Assembly (NCBI GenBank): GCA_030646035.1
Contig: JAUSMY010000023.1
Span: forward strand, 62,001-126,000
From: Thermodesulfovibrionia bacterium
GTDB taxonomy: Bacteria; Nitrospirota; Thermodesulfovibrionia; UBA6902
Direction of reading: 5' to 3'
Length of the DNA: 64,000 nt
Position 1 is the first letter of the stretch. Every line of letters begins with the position of its first letter. Positions 27,504 through 36,188 of the stretch are shown piece by piece. The notes under the pieces are model-generated. The model had not been told where the DNA came from. It was given only the letters and a program-made list of their open reading frames with translations, and made no database searches. A program made the position numbers and the translations under genes.

Positions 27504-29390
27504 CTACTTCTTCATCAGCGCCTTAACGCTCGGGAAGGCATCCATATTCGTGTGCGGGATGAACAATCCCGAGACGTACTCATCCATGAAAGAGCGTGAG
27601 ACAGAGAGCTCGAGATAGGTCATCCTCTCTGCTATCTTCTCGCCTTCTTCCCGCAGTTTTCTGGAGAGAGAGCAGAGGTATGCGCCTGTGACAGAGGTGT
27701 TGCCTAAGAATTTAAACTTCTCTCTCGGCATGTCAGGAAGCATCCCGAGTATGATCGCTTTTTCAATATCAAGGAACTTTCCAAAGCCGCCTGCTATGTA
27801 TACCTTTTGAATGTCATCGAATGTAAAACCCACTTCGCTTAGGAGTATCGATATGCCTGCGTAGATGGCTGCTTTCGCCCTGAGTATATTCTCTATGTCA
27901 GGTTCGGTAAGCACGATATCCCTGTCCTTTCCGTAATGGATCACGAACTCAAGTCCGTCCTCGCCCATTCTCACTCTCTTTGAAACATCTTTCTGCAGTT
28001 TGCCCCTCTGGTCAATGATGCCTGTGAAGAACATCTCTGATATAGCATCGATCATTCCCGAGCCGCAGATGCCGAGAGCCTGAGATTCACCTATCACCTT
28101 TATCTCAGGCTCAAAAGTGCTGCGGTTTATCTTAACATCCTCTATCGCGCCCTCTGTCGCGCGCATGCCGTGCTTCATCCCGCTTCCTTCAAAGCACGGG
28201 CCTGCTGAACATGCGGCAGCCACAAGCAGTTCAGAGTTGCCGAGGACTATCTCGCCGTTGGTGCCGATATCCATAAATAGAGAGAGCTCCTCTCTTTTAT
28301 GCAGTCCTGACGCGAGAACGCCTGAGACGATGTCTCCGCCGACATAGCTTGAGACTGACGGGAAGGTATATACAGGCGTATTCGGGTTTAGATTTATTCC
28401 GAGCTCGCCTGTGAAAGAGATCGGGAAGGTATTTGCAGTCGGGATATAAGGCTCCTCTCGTATGGATGAAGGGTCAAGGCTGAAGAAGAGCTGTGTCATA
28501 GTGGGGTTGCCCGCGATAACAAGCTGGTCTATCGTATCCGGGTCTGTAGCATGCGCCTTCATCAGCAACGCCAGCATGATGTTGATGTCATTTATAACAG
28601 CTTCATTGATATTGGCGAGCTCGCCGTGCTCTGTCGCATGAACTATCCTTGTTATGACATCATCCCCGAATCTTATCTGCGAATTATATGTTGATGCGAT
28701 ATCAACTACCTTGCCGTCTGTCAGGTCGATGAGATAGAGAGCAAGCGTTGTTGTTCCGATATCAACGGCAACACCGTAGCGCAGCGCCTCTTTGTCTCCC
28801 GGGAAGATATTAATGACCTCATGGCAGTCCTCTGTATGTATCGAGGAGATCGTCACTTTCCACTTCTCTTTTCTCAATGTTGCGGAAAGGTTCTTCAATA
28901 ATCTGAAAGGCACTTTAAGACAGGAAAGTCCGTATGAATCCAGCCCTCTCTTTAACCGCGCAAGGTCGCTGATATTGTCATCAAGTGACGCAGGAGGAAG
29001 CTGAAGCACAACTCTCTCGGTAAGCGGGTCCAGCTCTGCGCCTGAAGCTGCGAAAAGGGCCTGCAGGTCTTTGGACTTTTCTGTTGCTATCTTTCCTTCG
29101 ATCGTGAGGACAGACTCTTTGGGTATGTCTATGCTCAGGTCGCTTTGCGGAAAGGTCTTGCACGCGAGCACATAGCCCCTGCTGATCTCTTCGTGTGAAA
29201 GTTTTGTCTTTGCCTTTGAATCCGCAGAGCCTGACCTTACGATAACCTTGCACTTGCCGCATGTGCCTTTGCCCGCGCATGAAGACGTAAGGAATACGCC
29301 CTCGCGGTTGAGACTTTCCAGAAGCGATGAATCAGCGGATGCAGGGATGACCTTGCCTGATGCCAGGGTTATCTTCAGGTCTTTACCCAT
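27504..29390 (-). CDS. ASKHA-domain protein with N-terminal 2Fe-2S ferredoxin (corrinoid activator type)
   Basis: 628 residues of the DUF4445/RACo-RamA family, which reactivates corrinoid methyltransferase proteins using ATP and an electron. Residues about 1-95 form a plant-type 2Fe-2S domain (SSCAGKGTCGKCKVIV plus the later Cys in YVLACKTFP). After a linker the ASKHA ATPase begins at YGVAVDIGTTTLALYL, with VIAGNPTMTQLF, LFMDIGTNGEIVLG, CSAGPCFEGSGMKHGMRA and YIAGGFG. It suggests a Wood-Ljungdahl or O-demethylation corrinoid system elsewhere in the genome. Its ATG directly abuts the hemB stop (TAGATG, no spacer). Confidence 0.9.
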   Translation of the reverse strand: MGKDLKITLASGKVIPASADSSLLESLNREGVFLTSSCAGKGTCGKCKVIVRSGSADSKAKTKLSHEEISRGYVLACKTFPQSDLSIDIPKESVLTIEGKIATEKSKDLQALFAASGAELDPLTERVVLQLPPASLDDNISDLARLKRGLDSYGLSCLKVPFRLLKNLSATLRKEKWKVTISSIHTEDCHEVINIFPGDKEALRYGVAVDIGTTTLALYLIDLTDGKVVDIASTYNSQIRFGDDVITRIVHATEHGELANINEAVINDINIMLALLMKAHATDPDTIDQLVIAGNPTMTQLFFSLDPSSIREEPYIPTANTFPISFTGELGINLNPNTPVYTFPSVSSYVGGDIVSGVLASGLHKREELSLFMDIGTNGEIVLGNSELLVAAACSAGPCFEGSGMKHGMRATEGAIEDVKINRSTFEPEIKVIGESQALGICGSGMIDAISEMFFTGIIDQRGKLQKDVSKRVRMGEDGLEFVIHYGKDRDIVLTEPDIENILRAKAAIYAGISILLSEVGFTFDDIQKVYIAGGFGKFLDIEKAIILGMLPDMPREKFKFLGNTSVTGAYLCSLSRKLREEGEKIAERMTYLELSVSRSFMDEYVSGLFIPHTNMDAFPSVKALMKK

Positions 29391-30359
29391 CTATCTGAGA
29401 AGCTTGGCAGCTTCCATCGCGTGATAGGTGATTATGATGTCAGCGCCTGCCCTTTTTATGGAGGTAAGTATCTCCATCATGACCTTGTTCTCATCTATCC
29501 AGCCGAGCTTGGCAGCAGCCTTGACCATCGAGTATTCGCCGCTGACATTGTATGCGGCAACAGGCAGGTCAAAGGTATTTTTAATATCCGATATGATATC
29601 AAGATATGACAGCGCAGGCTTGACCATTACGATGTCAGCGCCTTCTTCTATATCAAGGGCAACCTCTCTGAGCGCCTCGATCCTGTTAGGAGGGTCCATC
29701 TGATAGCTCTTCCTGTCGCCGAACTGCGGCACTGATTCTGCTGCATCCCTGAACGGGCCGTAAAAAGCAGATGCGTATTTCGCTGCATAGCTCATTATCG
29801 GTGTATCATCAAAACCATGCTCATCAAGCGCGTCTCTTATATAACCTATCCTGCCGTCCATCATGTCTGAGGGGGCGATGATATCCGCGCCTGCCTCTGC
29901 GTGCGAGAGAGCCTCTTTCGCAAGCACCTCAAGCGTCGGGTCATTCAGGACCTTCTCTCCCTTTATAATGCCGCAGTGGCCGTGGTCGGTATATTCGCAC
30001 AGGCAGACATCTGTTATAACAAGGAGTCCGGGCACCTTGTTCTTTATCGCCTTTACAGCAGTCTGAACCACGCCGTTCTTTTTATATGCCTCTGACGCAT
30101 GGGCGTCTTTATGTTCAGGAATGCCAAAGAGCAGAACAGCAGGTATGCCGAGCTTGTACGCTGCCTGCGCCTCCTTCACGATGAGGTCCACAGACATCTG
30201 GAAGCATCCGGGCATTGCGTTTATCTTCTTCTTTACGTTTTTGCCAAAGGTCACGAACAATGGATATACGAGGTCATCCGTACTGAGGTGTGTTTCACGA
30301 ACCAGCCTTCTTATGCTTTCATTCGCCCTGAGCCTTCTCGGCCTGTTTAGTAAAGACAT
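29391..30359 (-). CDS. hemB: Delta-aminolevulinic acid dehydratase (porphobilinogen synthase)
   Basis: Condenses two ALA molecules to porphobilinogen for heme, siroheme and corrinoids. 322 residues. The zinc site is [14 protein letters not shown] (three Cys present, so zinc-type rather than the Mg-only type). The two active-site lysines are in [18 protein letters not shown] and [14 protein letters not shown]. The C-terminal [13 protein letters not shown] is intact. It is placed directly upstream of the corrinoid activator on the same strand, consistent with a tetrapyrrole theme. Confidence 0.96.
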   Translation of the reverse strand: MSLLNRPRRLRANESIRRLVRETHLSTDDLVYPLFVTFGKNVKKKINAMPGCFQMSVDLIVKEAQAAYKLGIPAVLLFGIPEHKDAHASEAYKKNGVVQTAVKAIKNKVPGLLVITDVCLCEYTDHGHCGIIKGEKVLNDPTLEVLAKEALSHAEAGADIIAPSDMMDGRIGYIRDALDEHGFDDTPIMSYAAKYASAFYGPFRDAAESVPQFGDRKSYQMDPPNRIEALREVALDIEEGADIVMVKPALSYLDIISDIKNTFDLPVAAYNVSGEYSMVKAAAKLGWIDENKVMMEILTSIKRAGADIIITYHAMEAAKLLR

Positions 30360-30451
30360 ATCCGCTCCTTTTATATATGAAATAGATTAAAAAACCGCTT
30401 GTCTCAATTGATAAAGTATACCAGATTTAATAGGTTTGAATCGTTTAAAAT

Positions 30452-30480
30452 CTACTTCCCGATACAGAAACTGCTGAATA
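30452..30480 (-). repeat. Second copy of the mnmE 3' end (att-like repeat)
   Basis: 29 bases matching 31331-31359 at 26 positions; the three differences are all synonymous third codon positions of FSSFCIGK-stop (TAA/TAG, AAA/AAG, AGC/AGT). Together the two copies bracket the ankyrin gene. The rest of the 187-base gap holds nothing else recognisable. Confidence 0.85.
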
Positions 30481-30546
30481 AACATCTTGATGTCAGGTCT
30501 GTCTCAAATTTGCAAGAAACAATACCTGACTCCAATGTTTCTTCAA

Positions 30547-31242
30547 CTAATTTTGTTCTTCGATGCCATAATCAAGGCCCTGCGACCTTAAAGAAAGCAG
30601 CCTGACGACACCAATATTGCCGTTCTTCGATGCTATCATCAGGGCTGTTGCGCCGTCGGTGGTCATCTTTGCATTTAGATCAGCGCCCTTATCCAAAAGC
30701 AGTTTGACGACCTCCATATTGCCGTTATGCGATGCCATCATCAGGGCCGTTACGCCCTCGGTGGTCATCTTAACATTCACATCAGCGCCCTTATCCAAAA
30801 GCAGTTTGACGACATCAGTATGGCCGCTCAGCGATGCCGCAATCAGGGCTGTTGTGCCGTTGCTGGTTGCCTTAAGATTCACATCAGCGCCCTTAACTAA
30901 AAGCAGTTTGACGACATCAGTATGGCCGTTCTGCGATGCCACAATCAGGGCCGTTGCGCCGAGGTTGGTCTTTGCATTTACGTCAGCGCCCTTATCCAAA
31001 AGCAGTTTGACGACATCAACATGGCCGTTTTGCGATGCCACAATCAGGACCGTTGCGCCGTTGGTATGCTTTGCATTTACATCAGTACCGTCAGTCAGCG
31101 CAGTCTGCACATTTGAAAGGTTGCCTGCATATGCGGCTCGAATCAATTTGGCATTAGGTGTAGTCGTACAACTGATCAATAATAATGAACAACTGCACAC
31201 GATCATGCAAAATTTAAATAGATTCTGATTAAATTTACCCAT
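30547..31242 (-). CDS. Ankyrin-repeat lipoprotein
   Basis: 231 residues. A lipoprotein signal (FCMIVCSCSLLLISC, lipobox Cys about 25) precedes one degenerate and about five well-formed ankyrin repeats, each close to NGATALIVASQNGHTDVVKL plus LLDKGADVNAK. The last repeat is cut short (VVRLLSLRSQGLDYGIEEQN). Such proteins bind other proteins in the periplasm or on the outer membrane; the partner is unknown. The gene sits alone between two copies of the mnmE 3' end, so it is probably acquired cargo. The repeats are nearly identical in DNA, suggesting recent expansion or strong homogenisation. Confidence 0.85.
   Translation of the reverse strand: MGKFNQNLFKFCMIVCSCSLLLISCTTTPNAKLIRAAYAGNLSNVQTALTDGTDVNAKHTNGATVLIVASQNGHVDVVKLLLDKGADVNAKTNLGATALIVASQNGHTDVVKLLLVKGADVNLKATSNGTTALIAASLSGHTDVVKLLLDKGADVNVKMTTEGVTALMMASHNGNMEVVKLLLDKGADLNAKMTTDGATALMIASKNGNIGVVRLLSLRSQGLDYGIEEQN
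30610..31085 (-). repeat. Tandem ankyrin-coding repeats, about 100-bp period
   Basis: The block CAGCGCCCTTATCCAAAAGC recurs about every 99-102 bases on the plus strand with few changes, encoding the inner helices of the ankyrin units. Confidence 0.75.
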
Positions 31243-31330
31243 GCTCCCCCTTTAAAAAGATATTATTGATATTTCAATATCGAATCCTAACATTTTGTGG
31301 TAAGATCTTGCTTCTTGAACATTCAAAACC

Positions 31331-31359
31331 TTATTTCCCGATACAGAAGCTGCTGAATA
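31331..31359 (-). repeat. mnmE 3' end copy of the att-like repeat
   Basis: Last codons of mnmE including its TAA stop. It corresponds in position to the site used by SGI1-family islands (3' end of trmE/thdF) and is duplicated at 30452-30480. Confidence 0.85.
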
Positions 31360-32704
31360 TCCTGTCAAGGATATCCTCTGTCGTTGTTATGCCGAGGATC
31401 TCGCCTATTGCGTCAAGCGCATCCCTGAGTTCGATAGATAGGAATTCAGGAGATAGCCCTTTCTTCAGCCCTGCATTAAATGACCTTATCGAGCCGGATG
31501 CCTTTTGCAGCGCCTTGATATGCCGGATGTTGGTTACAAGGGCGTCGCCGGAGATTGAGCCTCCCTGTAATGCCTTCTCAATGATACGCTCTTTTAATTC
31601 GGAAAGCCCCGTGCCTTTTATAGCGGAGATCATTACTGCGGGGTCATCTTTCGGCAGCATATCTAATTTTATTTTCAGAGGACGGTCTGTCTTGTTTATA
31701 ACAATTATCACATCTTTTGAAGCTGTATCTTTTATCAGCCGTTTGTCTGTTTCATGAAGCGGTTCGGTCCCGTCAAGGAGAAGGATGATGAGGCCTGCGT
31801 CCTTCATCGCCTTGAGGCTTCTCTTGACACCCTCTTTTTCCGCGAGGTCGTGCGACTCTCTTATCCCTGCTGTATCAAGCACCTTTACAGGCAGCCCTTT
31901 GATGTTCAGGTATTCTTCAATAACATCCCTTGTTGTGCCCGGGATATCTGTGACAATGACACGGTCTTTTTCAAGCAGGGCGTTCAGCAGAGATGACTTG
32001 CCGACATTCGGTCTGCCGATGATCGCCGTCTTCAGCCCTTCTCTCAGGATAATACCGTGCCTTGATGAATCAATAAGCGCTTTGAGTCTGTCACCTATCT
32101 TTATTGCCTTCTTTTTGAGTTCATCTTTTGAAGCGGGTTCAATATCATCTTCAGGGAAATCTATATACGCCTCAACATTTGCCGTGAGGTCGAGCATCTC
32201 CTCTCTTATCTCTCCGATAGTTTGGGAGAGTTTGCCCTCAAGCTGATGGAGAGATGCCTTATGGCTCTTTTCAGTAAGCGAGTTGATAGTATCGAGCACA
32301 GCCTCTGCCTGAGCAAGGTCTATCCTGCCATTGAGGAACGCCCTTCGGGTGAACTCTCCGGGGTCGGCAAGCCTTGCGCCTGCGTTGAGGAGAAGTTCAA
32401 GGATCCTCTGAACAGATACCGGCCCGCCGTGGCAGTTTATCTCCACGACATTTTCCTTTGTATAAGTGTCAGGAGCCTTCATCACAGAGACAAGTACTTC
32501 ATCAACAGTCTCTTTAGTTGAAGGGGCAACAATATGGCCGTAGATGATCCTGTGCGACTTTATATTGGCGAGTTTTTTCTTCCGAGCAGAGACAAATATC
32601 TTGTCAGCTATCTTAAGCGCATCCGGCCCGCTGAGCCTGACTATGCCTATGCCGCCGTGTCCTATCGGAGTTGATATAGCCGCTATTGTATCTTCTTGAT
32701 GCAT
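31331..32704 (-). CDS. mnmE: tRNA modification GTPase MnmE
   Basis: With MnmG it forms the complex that installs carboxymethylaminomethyl groups at U34 of tRNAs. 457 residues: N-terminal folate-binding domain (EDTIAAISTPIGHGGIGIVRLSG), helical region, inserted G domain (G1 GRPNVGKSSLLN, G2 DIPGTTRD, G3 DTAGI, G4 NKTD), and C-terminal CIGK whose Cys is catalytic. The partner mnmG is at 43.3-45.2 kb here. The 3' end is duplicated downstream, indicating an insertion at this point. Confidence 0.96.
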   Translation of the reverse strand: MHQEDTIAAISTPIGHGGIGIVRLSGPDALKIADKIFVSARKKKLANIKSHRIIYGHIVAPSTKETVDEVLVSVMKAPDTYTKENVVEINCHGGPVSVQRILELLLNAGARLADPGEFTRRAFLNGRIDLAQAEAVLDTINSLTEKSHKASLHQLEGKLSQTIGEIREEMLDLTANVEAYIDFPEDDIEPASKDELKKKAIKIGDRLKALIDSSRHGIILREGLKTAIIGRPNVGKSSLLNALLEKDRVIVTDIPGTTRDVIEEYLNIKGLPVKVLDTAGIRESHDLAEKEGVKRSLKAMKDAGLIILLLDGTEPLHETDKRLIKDTASKDVIIVINKTDRPLKIKLDMLPKDDPAVMISAIKGTGLSELKERIIEKALQGGSISGDALVTNIRHIKALQKASGSIRSFNAGLKKGLSPEFLSIELRDALDAIGEILGITTTEDILDRIFSSFCIGK

Positions 32705-32735
32705 GCTGATAGTTTACAGAAAGAGATGGGAGTTG

Positions 32736-32930
32736 TCAGGTCTTTTGAGGTGAAACAGGAGAAATGAATAAGCTTACTGTCAGAAATATAATAATGATTG
32801 CTAATAAAACCAGGACTATCCATGAAAAGACATACGCTTTTCTCGCTTCATCGCCGGTGAATTCTCTCCTGCTTTTCTTAAGAAAGAGCCATCCATAGAA
32901 TTCTGAAAGAAAGTCTAATAGATCGTACAT
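32736..32930 (-). CDS. Small single-pass membrane protein
   Basis: 64 residues with a charged, cytoplasm-like N-terminal half (FLKKSRREFTGDEARKAYVF) and one membrane helix (WIVLVLLAIIIIFLTVSLFI). It is not recognised as a named family. It occupies the position between yidC and mnmE where many bacteria have jag/khpB, but it has no KH or R3H motif. The same strand and short spacings (31 bases to each side) support a real gene in the yidC operon. Confidence 0.6.
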   Translation of the reverse strand: MYDLLDFLSEFYGWLFLKKSRREFTGDEARKAYVFSWIVLVLLAIIIIFLTVSLFISPVSPQKT

Positions 32931-32961
32931 GTTAATTATGGAAGTCGGACTTCCTTAATTT

Positions 32962-34500
32962 CTATTCAGGTTGTTTGTTTACAAAATACTGCTGGCCGAT
33001 GGCGAGGAGGTTGTTCACAAACCAGTATATGACCAGCCCTGACGGGAAGTTAAGGAACATGACGGTAAAGACAACCGGCAGGAACATCATTATCTTTGCC
33101 TGCATCGGGTCTGCGGTGGTCGGGGTCATCTTCTGCTGTACGACCATGCTTGCTCCCATGACTATCGGAAGAACATAGTAAGGGTCTTTTGCAGAGAGGT
33201 CTGTGATCCAAAGAGCAAAATGCGCGCCTCTCAGTTCTATCGTCTGAAGCAGTACATTGTAGAGCGCGATAAAGACAGGTATCTGAAGCAGCATCGGCAG
33301 ACAGCCGCCAAGAGGATTGACCTTGTGTTTTTTGTACAGAAGCATCATCTCTTTCTGCTGTCTTTGAGGGTCTTTTTTGAACTGCTCTTTTATCTCGGCC
33401 ATCATCGGCTGTATCTTCTGCATCTTCTTCATAGACTGCTGGCTCTTCTGAAGAAGCGGAATAAAAGGTATCCTGATGATGATCGTCATGATAATGATCG
33501 TCCATCCGTAATTGCCGACATACTTTTGTAAGTACTTGAGCGCCCAGAAGAGCGGCTGCGCAACAATAGAGAACCAGCCGAAATCTATAATATGCTCAAG
33601 CCCCATATTAAGTTTCTGGAGCCTGTCATGCTCTTTCGGCCCTGCATAAAGCACAAGGTTCTGTTTTCCTGAGGCGAGCTTAAATCCTATCTCGGATTTG
33701 TCAGCCTCTTTCCAGAAATTTGCGCCGATTATAGGGGTTTGAGGCATGATAGCGGCAGTGAAGTATTTATCTTCCTGTGCAATCCATCTAATAGGCCCTG
33801 TCAGATATTTGTTTGAGTCTTTATCTGTGAACTTTTCGAGTTTTGCATCAATAAGCAGTGTGGAGCCTGCATGTGTCCGCATCCCGCTCTCCATGTCAAA
33901 AATTCCAAATCCGGAACCGACAGGCACCATGTAGTCAGGTGTGTTAGCGGTCTCTATAGATATATCAACCCTGTAGTCATCATTATGAAATATAAGGCGT
34001 TTTGTTATGGATACGCCCTGATTTTCATAACTGAAGGTTATCTCACCCTCTTTTATGCCGCTTTCGGAAAGCACGAGCCTGTCACCGGTTGAGCTGTAGA
34101 TCAAGCCTTGTGGAAGGTCGCGGTTTGAATTTTCAAAAAGGATACTAAGGGGTGATATAATACCAGGCGTTTTTAAAAGCACAACCGGCATGCCTTTATC
34201 ATCATGATACTTCTTAAGCCCCCAGTACTTAATGATAGCGCCTTTTGTTGAAAAAACAGCTTTGTAAAGGTCTGTTTCAACAGTAACATCACTTCCCGTA
34301 GCATTGGCCGCAACGGCGATATCACCTAGAAGCGGAACCGGAGAAGGCATCTCTGCCTTATTATCATCGATCTTTGTCTCTGTCTGAGTCTGTACCTGCT
34401 CAATAGGCACGATTACAGTAGGCTTGGGCGGGAATAGCGCATACCAGGCTAACAAAAAAAATGCGGATAGAACAACAGCTATCAGGGTGCGTTTTTCCAT
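32962..34500 (-). CDS. yidC: Membrane protein insertase YidC
   Basis: Inserts and folds inner-membrane proteins with or without Sec. 512 residues of the Gram-negative long form: N-terminal helix (MEKRTLIAVVLSAFFLLAWYALF), large periplasmic beta domain (about 55-320), and the conserved core with five helices (IIIMTIIIRIPFIPLLQKSQ, NPLGGCLPMLLQIPVFIALYNVL, FWFVNNLLAI-type end). The conserved groove Arg is in IIIRIPF. It precedes the small membrane protein and mnmE. Confidence 0.96.
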   Translation of the reverse strand: MEKRTLIAVVLSAFFLLAWYALFPPKPTVIVPIEQVQTQTETKIDDNKAEMPSPVPLLGDIAVAANATGSDVTVETDLYKAVFSTKGAIIKYWGLKKYHDDKGMPVVLLKTPGIISPLSILFENSNRDLPQGLIYSSTGDRLVLSESGIKEGEITFSYENQGVSITKRLIFHNDDYRVDISIETANTPDYMVPVGSGFGIFDMESGMRTHAGSTLLIDAKLEKFTDKDSNKYLTGPIRWIAQEDKYFTAAIMPQTPIIGANFWKEADKSEIGFKLASGKQNLVLYAGPKEHDRLQKLNMGLEHIIDFGWFSIVAQPLFWALKYLQKYVGNYGWTIIIMTIIIRIPFIPLLQKSQQSMKKMQKIQPMMAEIKEQFKKDPQRQQKEMMLLYKKHKVNPLGGCLPMLLQIPVFIALYNVLLQTIELRGAHFALWITDLSAKDPYYVLPIVMGASMVVQQKMTPTTADPMQAKIMMFLPVVFTVMFLNFPSGLVIYWFVNNLLAIGQQYFVNKQPE

Positions 34501-34551
34501 TATATTATTATTTCCGGTCTTCTGATGTGGAGTAATTTATCTGACTTCTCA

Positions 34552-34761
34552 TTATCTTACAGGGTCAAATCCACCCGGATGAAAAGGATGGCACTTCAGG
34601 ATACGCTTAAGAAAAAGCCACAGACCTTTCAGAACGCCGTGGTTTTCTACCGCTTCTATGCAATAAGCTGAACAGCTGGGATAAAACCTGCACGAACCGG
34701 GAAGAAACGGCGAGATGTATCTCTGGTAACCTTTAATGGTAAGGACTGTGATCCTTTTCAC
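34552..34761 (-). CDS. yidD: Membrane protein insertion efficiency factor YidD
   Basis: 69 residues from GTG 34761, chosen because the longer ATG version (34800) reads through rpmH in another frame. Hallmarks are [23 protein letters not shown] (split here at twenty), then the ENHG turn and [12 protein letters not shown]. An amphipathic, inner-membrane-associated helper of YidC. Only one base separates it from the rpmH stop, leaving no room for rnpA, which usually lies between them. Confidence 0.9.
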   Translation of the reverse strand: MKRITVLTIKGYQRYISPFLPGSCRFYPSCSAYCIEAVENHGVLKGLWLFLKRILKCHPFHPGGFDPVR

Positions 34762-34762
34762 A

Positions 34763-34906
34763 CTATATAGATACAGATAGTCTCTTGCGGCCTTTGGCAC
34801 GTCTGCTTTTGATAATGTTCCGGCCCGACCTGGTGCTCATTCTCTCCAGAAAGCCGTGCTTTCTTCTGCGTTTCTTTACAGAAGGATGATATGTTGTATA
34901 TGTCAT
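34763..34906 (-). CDS. rpmH: 50S ribosomal protein L34
   Basis: 47 residues, bL34: starts [20 protein letters not shown] and continues [27 protein letters not shown]. The pattern K-R-x-R-x-H-G-F-x-x-R-M-x-T-x-x-G is diagnostic. AAGGGGAG lies 6 bases before ATG 34906. It opens the rpmH-yidD-yidC-mnmE cluster, a typical origin-region arrangement, though dnaA is not adjacent here. Confidence 0.95.
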   Translation of the reverse strand: MTYTTYHPSVKKRRRKHGFLERMSTRSGRNIIKSRRAKGRKRLSVSI

Positions 34907-34941
34907 GATTTACTCCCCTTACTTATTTTTACTATATCTTA

Positions 34942-34970
34942 TTGAATCTAATCTTTGGAATTAGTATTCT
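34942..34970 (+). promoter_or_regulatory. Candidate promoter of the phoB-side genes
   Basis: TTGAAT (34942-34947), 17-bp spacer, TATTCT (34965-34970). It implies transcription from about 34977 and so excludes the ATG at 34942 as start of the next gene. Confidence 0.45.
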
Positions 34971-35025
34971 ACAATTACACCGTAAAAAAATCAAATACAT
35001 ATTAATAACAAGGATTATTGTTAAG

Positions 35026-35475
35026 GTGAGAGATAATTTCAGCAAATATGAACCGGCAGTTGATAAAAGGCTGCTAGTACTCCTTTCAGGGCTGGTGTGG
35101 GGTGTGGTAGGAGTAATGCTCTGTCATCTTGCCATCGGATGGCTGTCTCAGACAACAGGTGATGTTGCCGGCTATTTCGCTGTGTCTGGAGCTATCCTCT
35201 CTCTTTTGATCCACCACTTCGGCTTTCTTAAGCTTGCTGATAAGAATATTGAACGCATCTCGGCATATGATAAGGACAAGGTATGTATCTTTGCCTTTCA
35301 GGAGTGGAAGAGCTACCTGATCATCGCTATAATGGTCTGTATGGGAATAATCCTGAGAGGTTCGCCGCTGCCAAAGGCATATCTATCTATTATATATATA
35401 GGGTTTGGAGGGGCGATGATGCTGTCGAGCGTCAGATACTTCCATGTATTTTTTAAACTGCTTTTTAAGAAATAG
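35026..35475 (+). CDS. Hypothetical four-helix membrane protein
   Basis: 149 residues from GTG 35026 (an ATG at 34942 lies inside the promoter). Four predicted membrane helices: LLVLLSGLVWGVVGVMLCHLA, GYFAVSGAILSLLIHHFGF, SYLIIAIMVCMGIILRG and LSIIYIGFGGAMMLSSVRYF, with a hydrophilic loop (DKNIERISAYDKDKVCIFAFQEWK) between pairs. Not a family whose function I know. It lies 17 bases before phoB on the same strand, so it may be cotranscribed with the phosphate regulator genes. Confidence 0.7.
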   Translation: MRDNFSKYEPAVDKRLLVLLSGLVWGVVGVMLCHLAIGWLSQTTGDVAGYFAVSGAILSLLIHHFGFLKLADKNIERISAYDKDKVCIFAFQEWKSYLIIAIMVCMGIILRGSPLPKAYLSIIYIGFGGAMMLSSVRYFHVFFKLLFKK

Positions 35476-35492
35476 TATTTCCATTCAAAACC

Positions 35493-36188
35493 ATGAAAGA
35501 GAAGATCCTTGTTGTTGAAGATGAAAAAGACATTCAGGAGCTCATCGCGTATTATTTAAAGAAAGAGGGCTTTGACGTTACAGCCTCTTCTGACGGAGAG
35601 GACGCTTTAAGTCTTATCAGGCAGAACAAATACGATCTTGTAATCCTTGATCTGATGCTTCCGAAGATCCACGGAATGGAACTATGCCGAATACTGAAAG
35701 CCGAGGAGAAGACATCGTCACTCCCGATAATTATGCTTACGGCAAAGAGCGATGATTTTGACAAGGTGCTCGGCCTTGAATCAGGTGCTGATGACTACAT
35801 CACAAAACCCTTTAATCCGAAGGAATTCATCGCGCGTGTAAAAGCGGTGCTGAGAAGAGCCGGAGGAGCGCCGTTAAAAGAGAGGCTGATAATCGCTGGC
35901 GGCCTTGAGATCGATACCGAGACCTATCATGTCTCCAAAAAAGGCAAAGAGATAATCCTCAGCGCCACGGAGTTCAGGCTTCTTCGGTATCTTATGCAGA
36001 GAAAGGGGAAGGTCCTGAGCAGGGACATGCTTCTTGACGGTGCATGGGAAGATACGGCATTTGTTGAACCGAGGACGGTTGATGTTCACATAAGAAGGCT
36101 CAGGGAACAGATAGAGGATGAGCCTTCAGCGCCCCGCTATATAAAGACGAAAAGGGGCATCGGATACTATTTTGAGACAGACCTATGA
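35493..36188 (+). CDS. phoB: Phosphate regulon response regulator PhoB
   Basis: OmpR/PhoB-type transcription factor. 231 residues: receiver (about 1-120; VVEDEKDIQELI, phospho-Asp in LVILDLMLPK, Lys in [10 protein letters not shown]) and a winged-helix DNA-binding domain (about 130-228; LSATEFRLLRYL, VDVHIRRLREQIEDE, IKTKRGIGYYF). The PhoB identity rests on its overlap with a phoR-like kinase and the pst genes that follow. It should bind the phased repeats before pstS. Confidence 0.93.
   Translation: MKEKILVVEDEKDIQELIAYYLKKEGFDVTASSDGEDALSLIRQNKYDLVILDLMLPKIHGMELCRILKAEEKTSSLPIIMLTAKSDDFDKVLGLESGADDYITKPFNPKEFIARVKAVLRRAGGAPLKERLIIAGGLEIDTETYHVSKKGKEIILSATEFRLLRYLMQRKGKVLSRDMLLDGAWEDTAFVEPRTVDVHIRRLREQIEDEPSAPRYIKTKRGIGYYFETDL

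Noticed and set aside
30617-31228. 203-residue open frame antisense to the ankyrin gene with its own internal repeats
   Set aside because: Its repeats are a mirror of the ankyrin-coding repeats; the minus-strand product has a lipobox and true ankyrin motifs.
34762-34800. Longer yidD start inside rpmH
   Set aside because: Those 13 residues are bL34 codons in another frame; GTG 34761 starts the conserved YidD sequence.
34942-35025. ATG 34942 as start of the membrane protein before phoB
   Set aside because: It lies within a TTGAAT-17-TATTCT promoter, and the first 28 residues are not membrane-protein-like.
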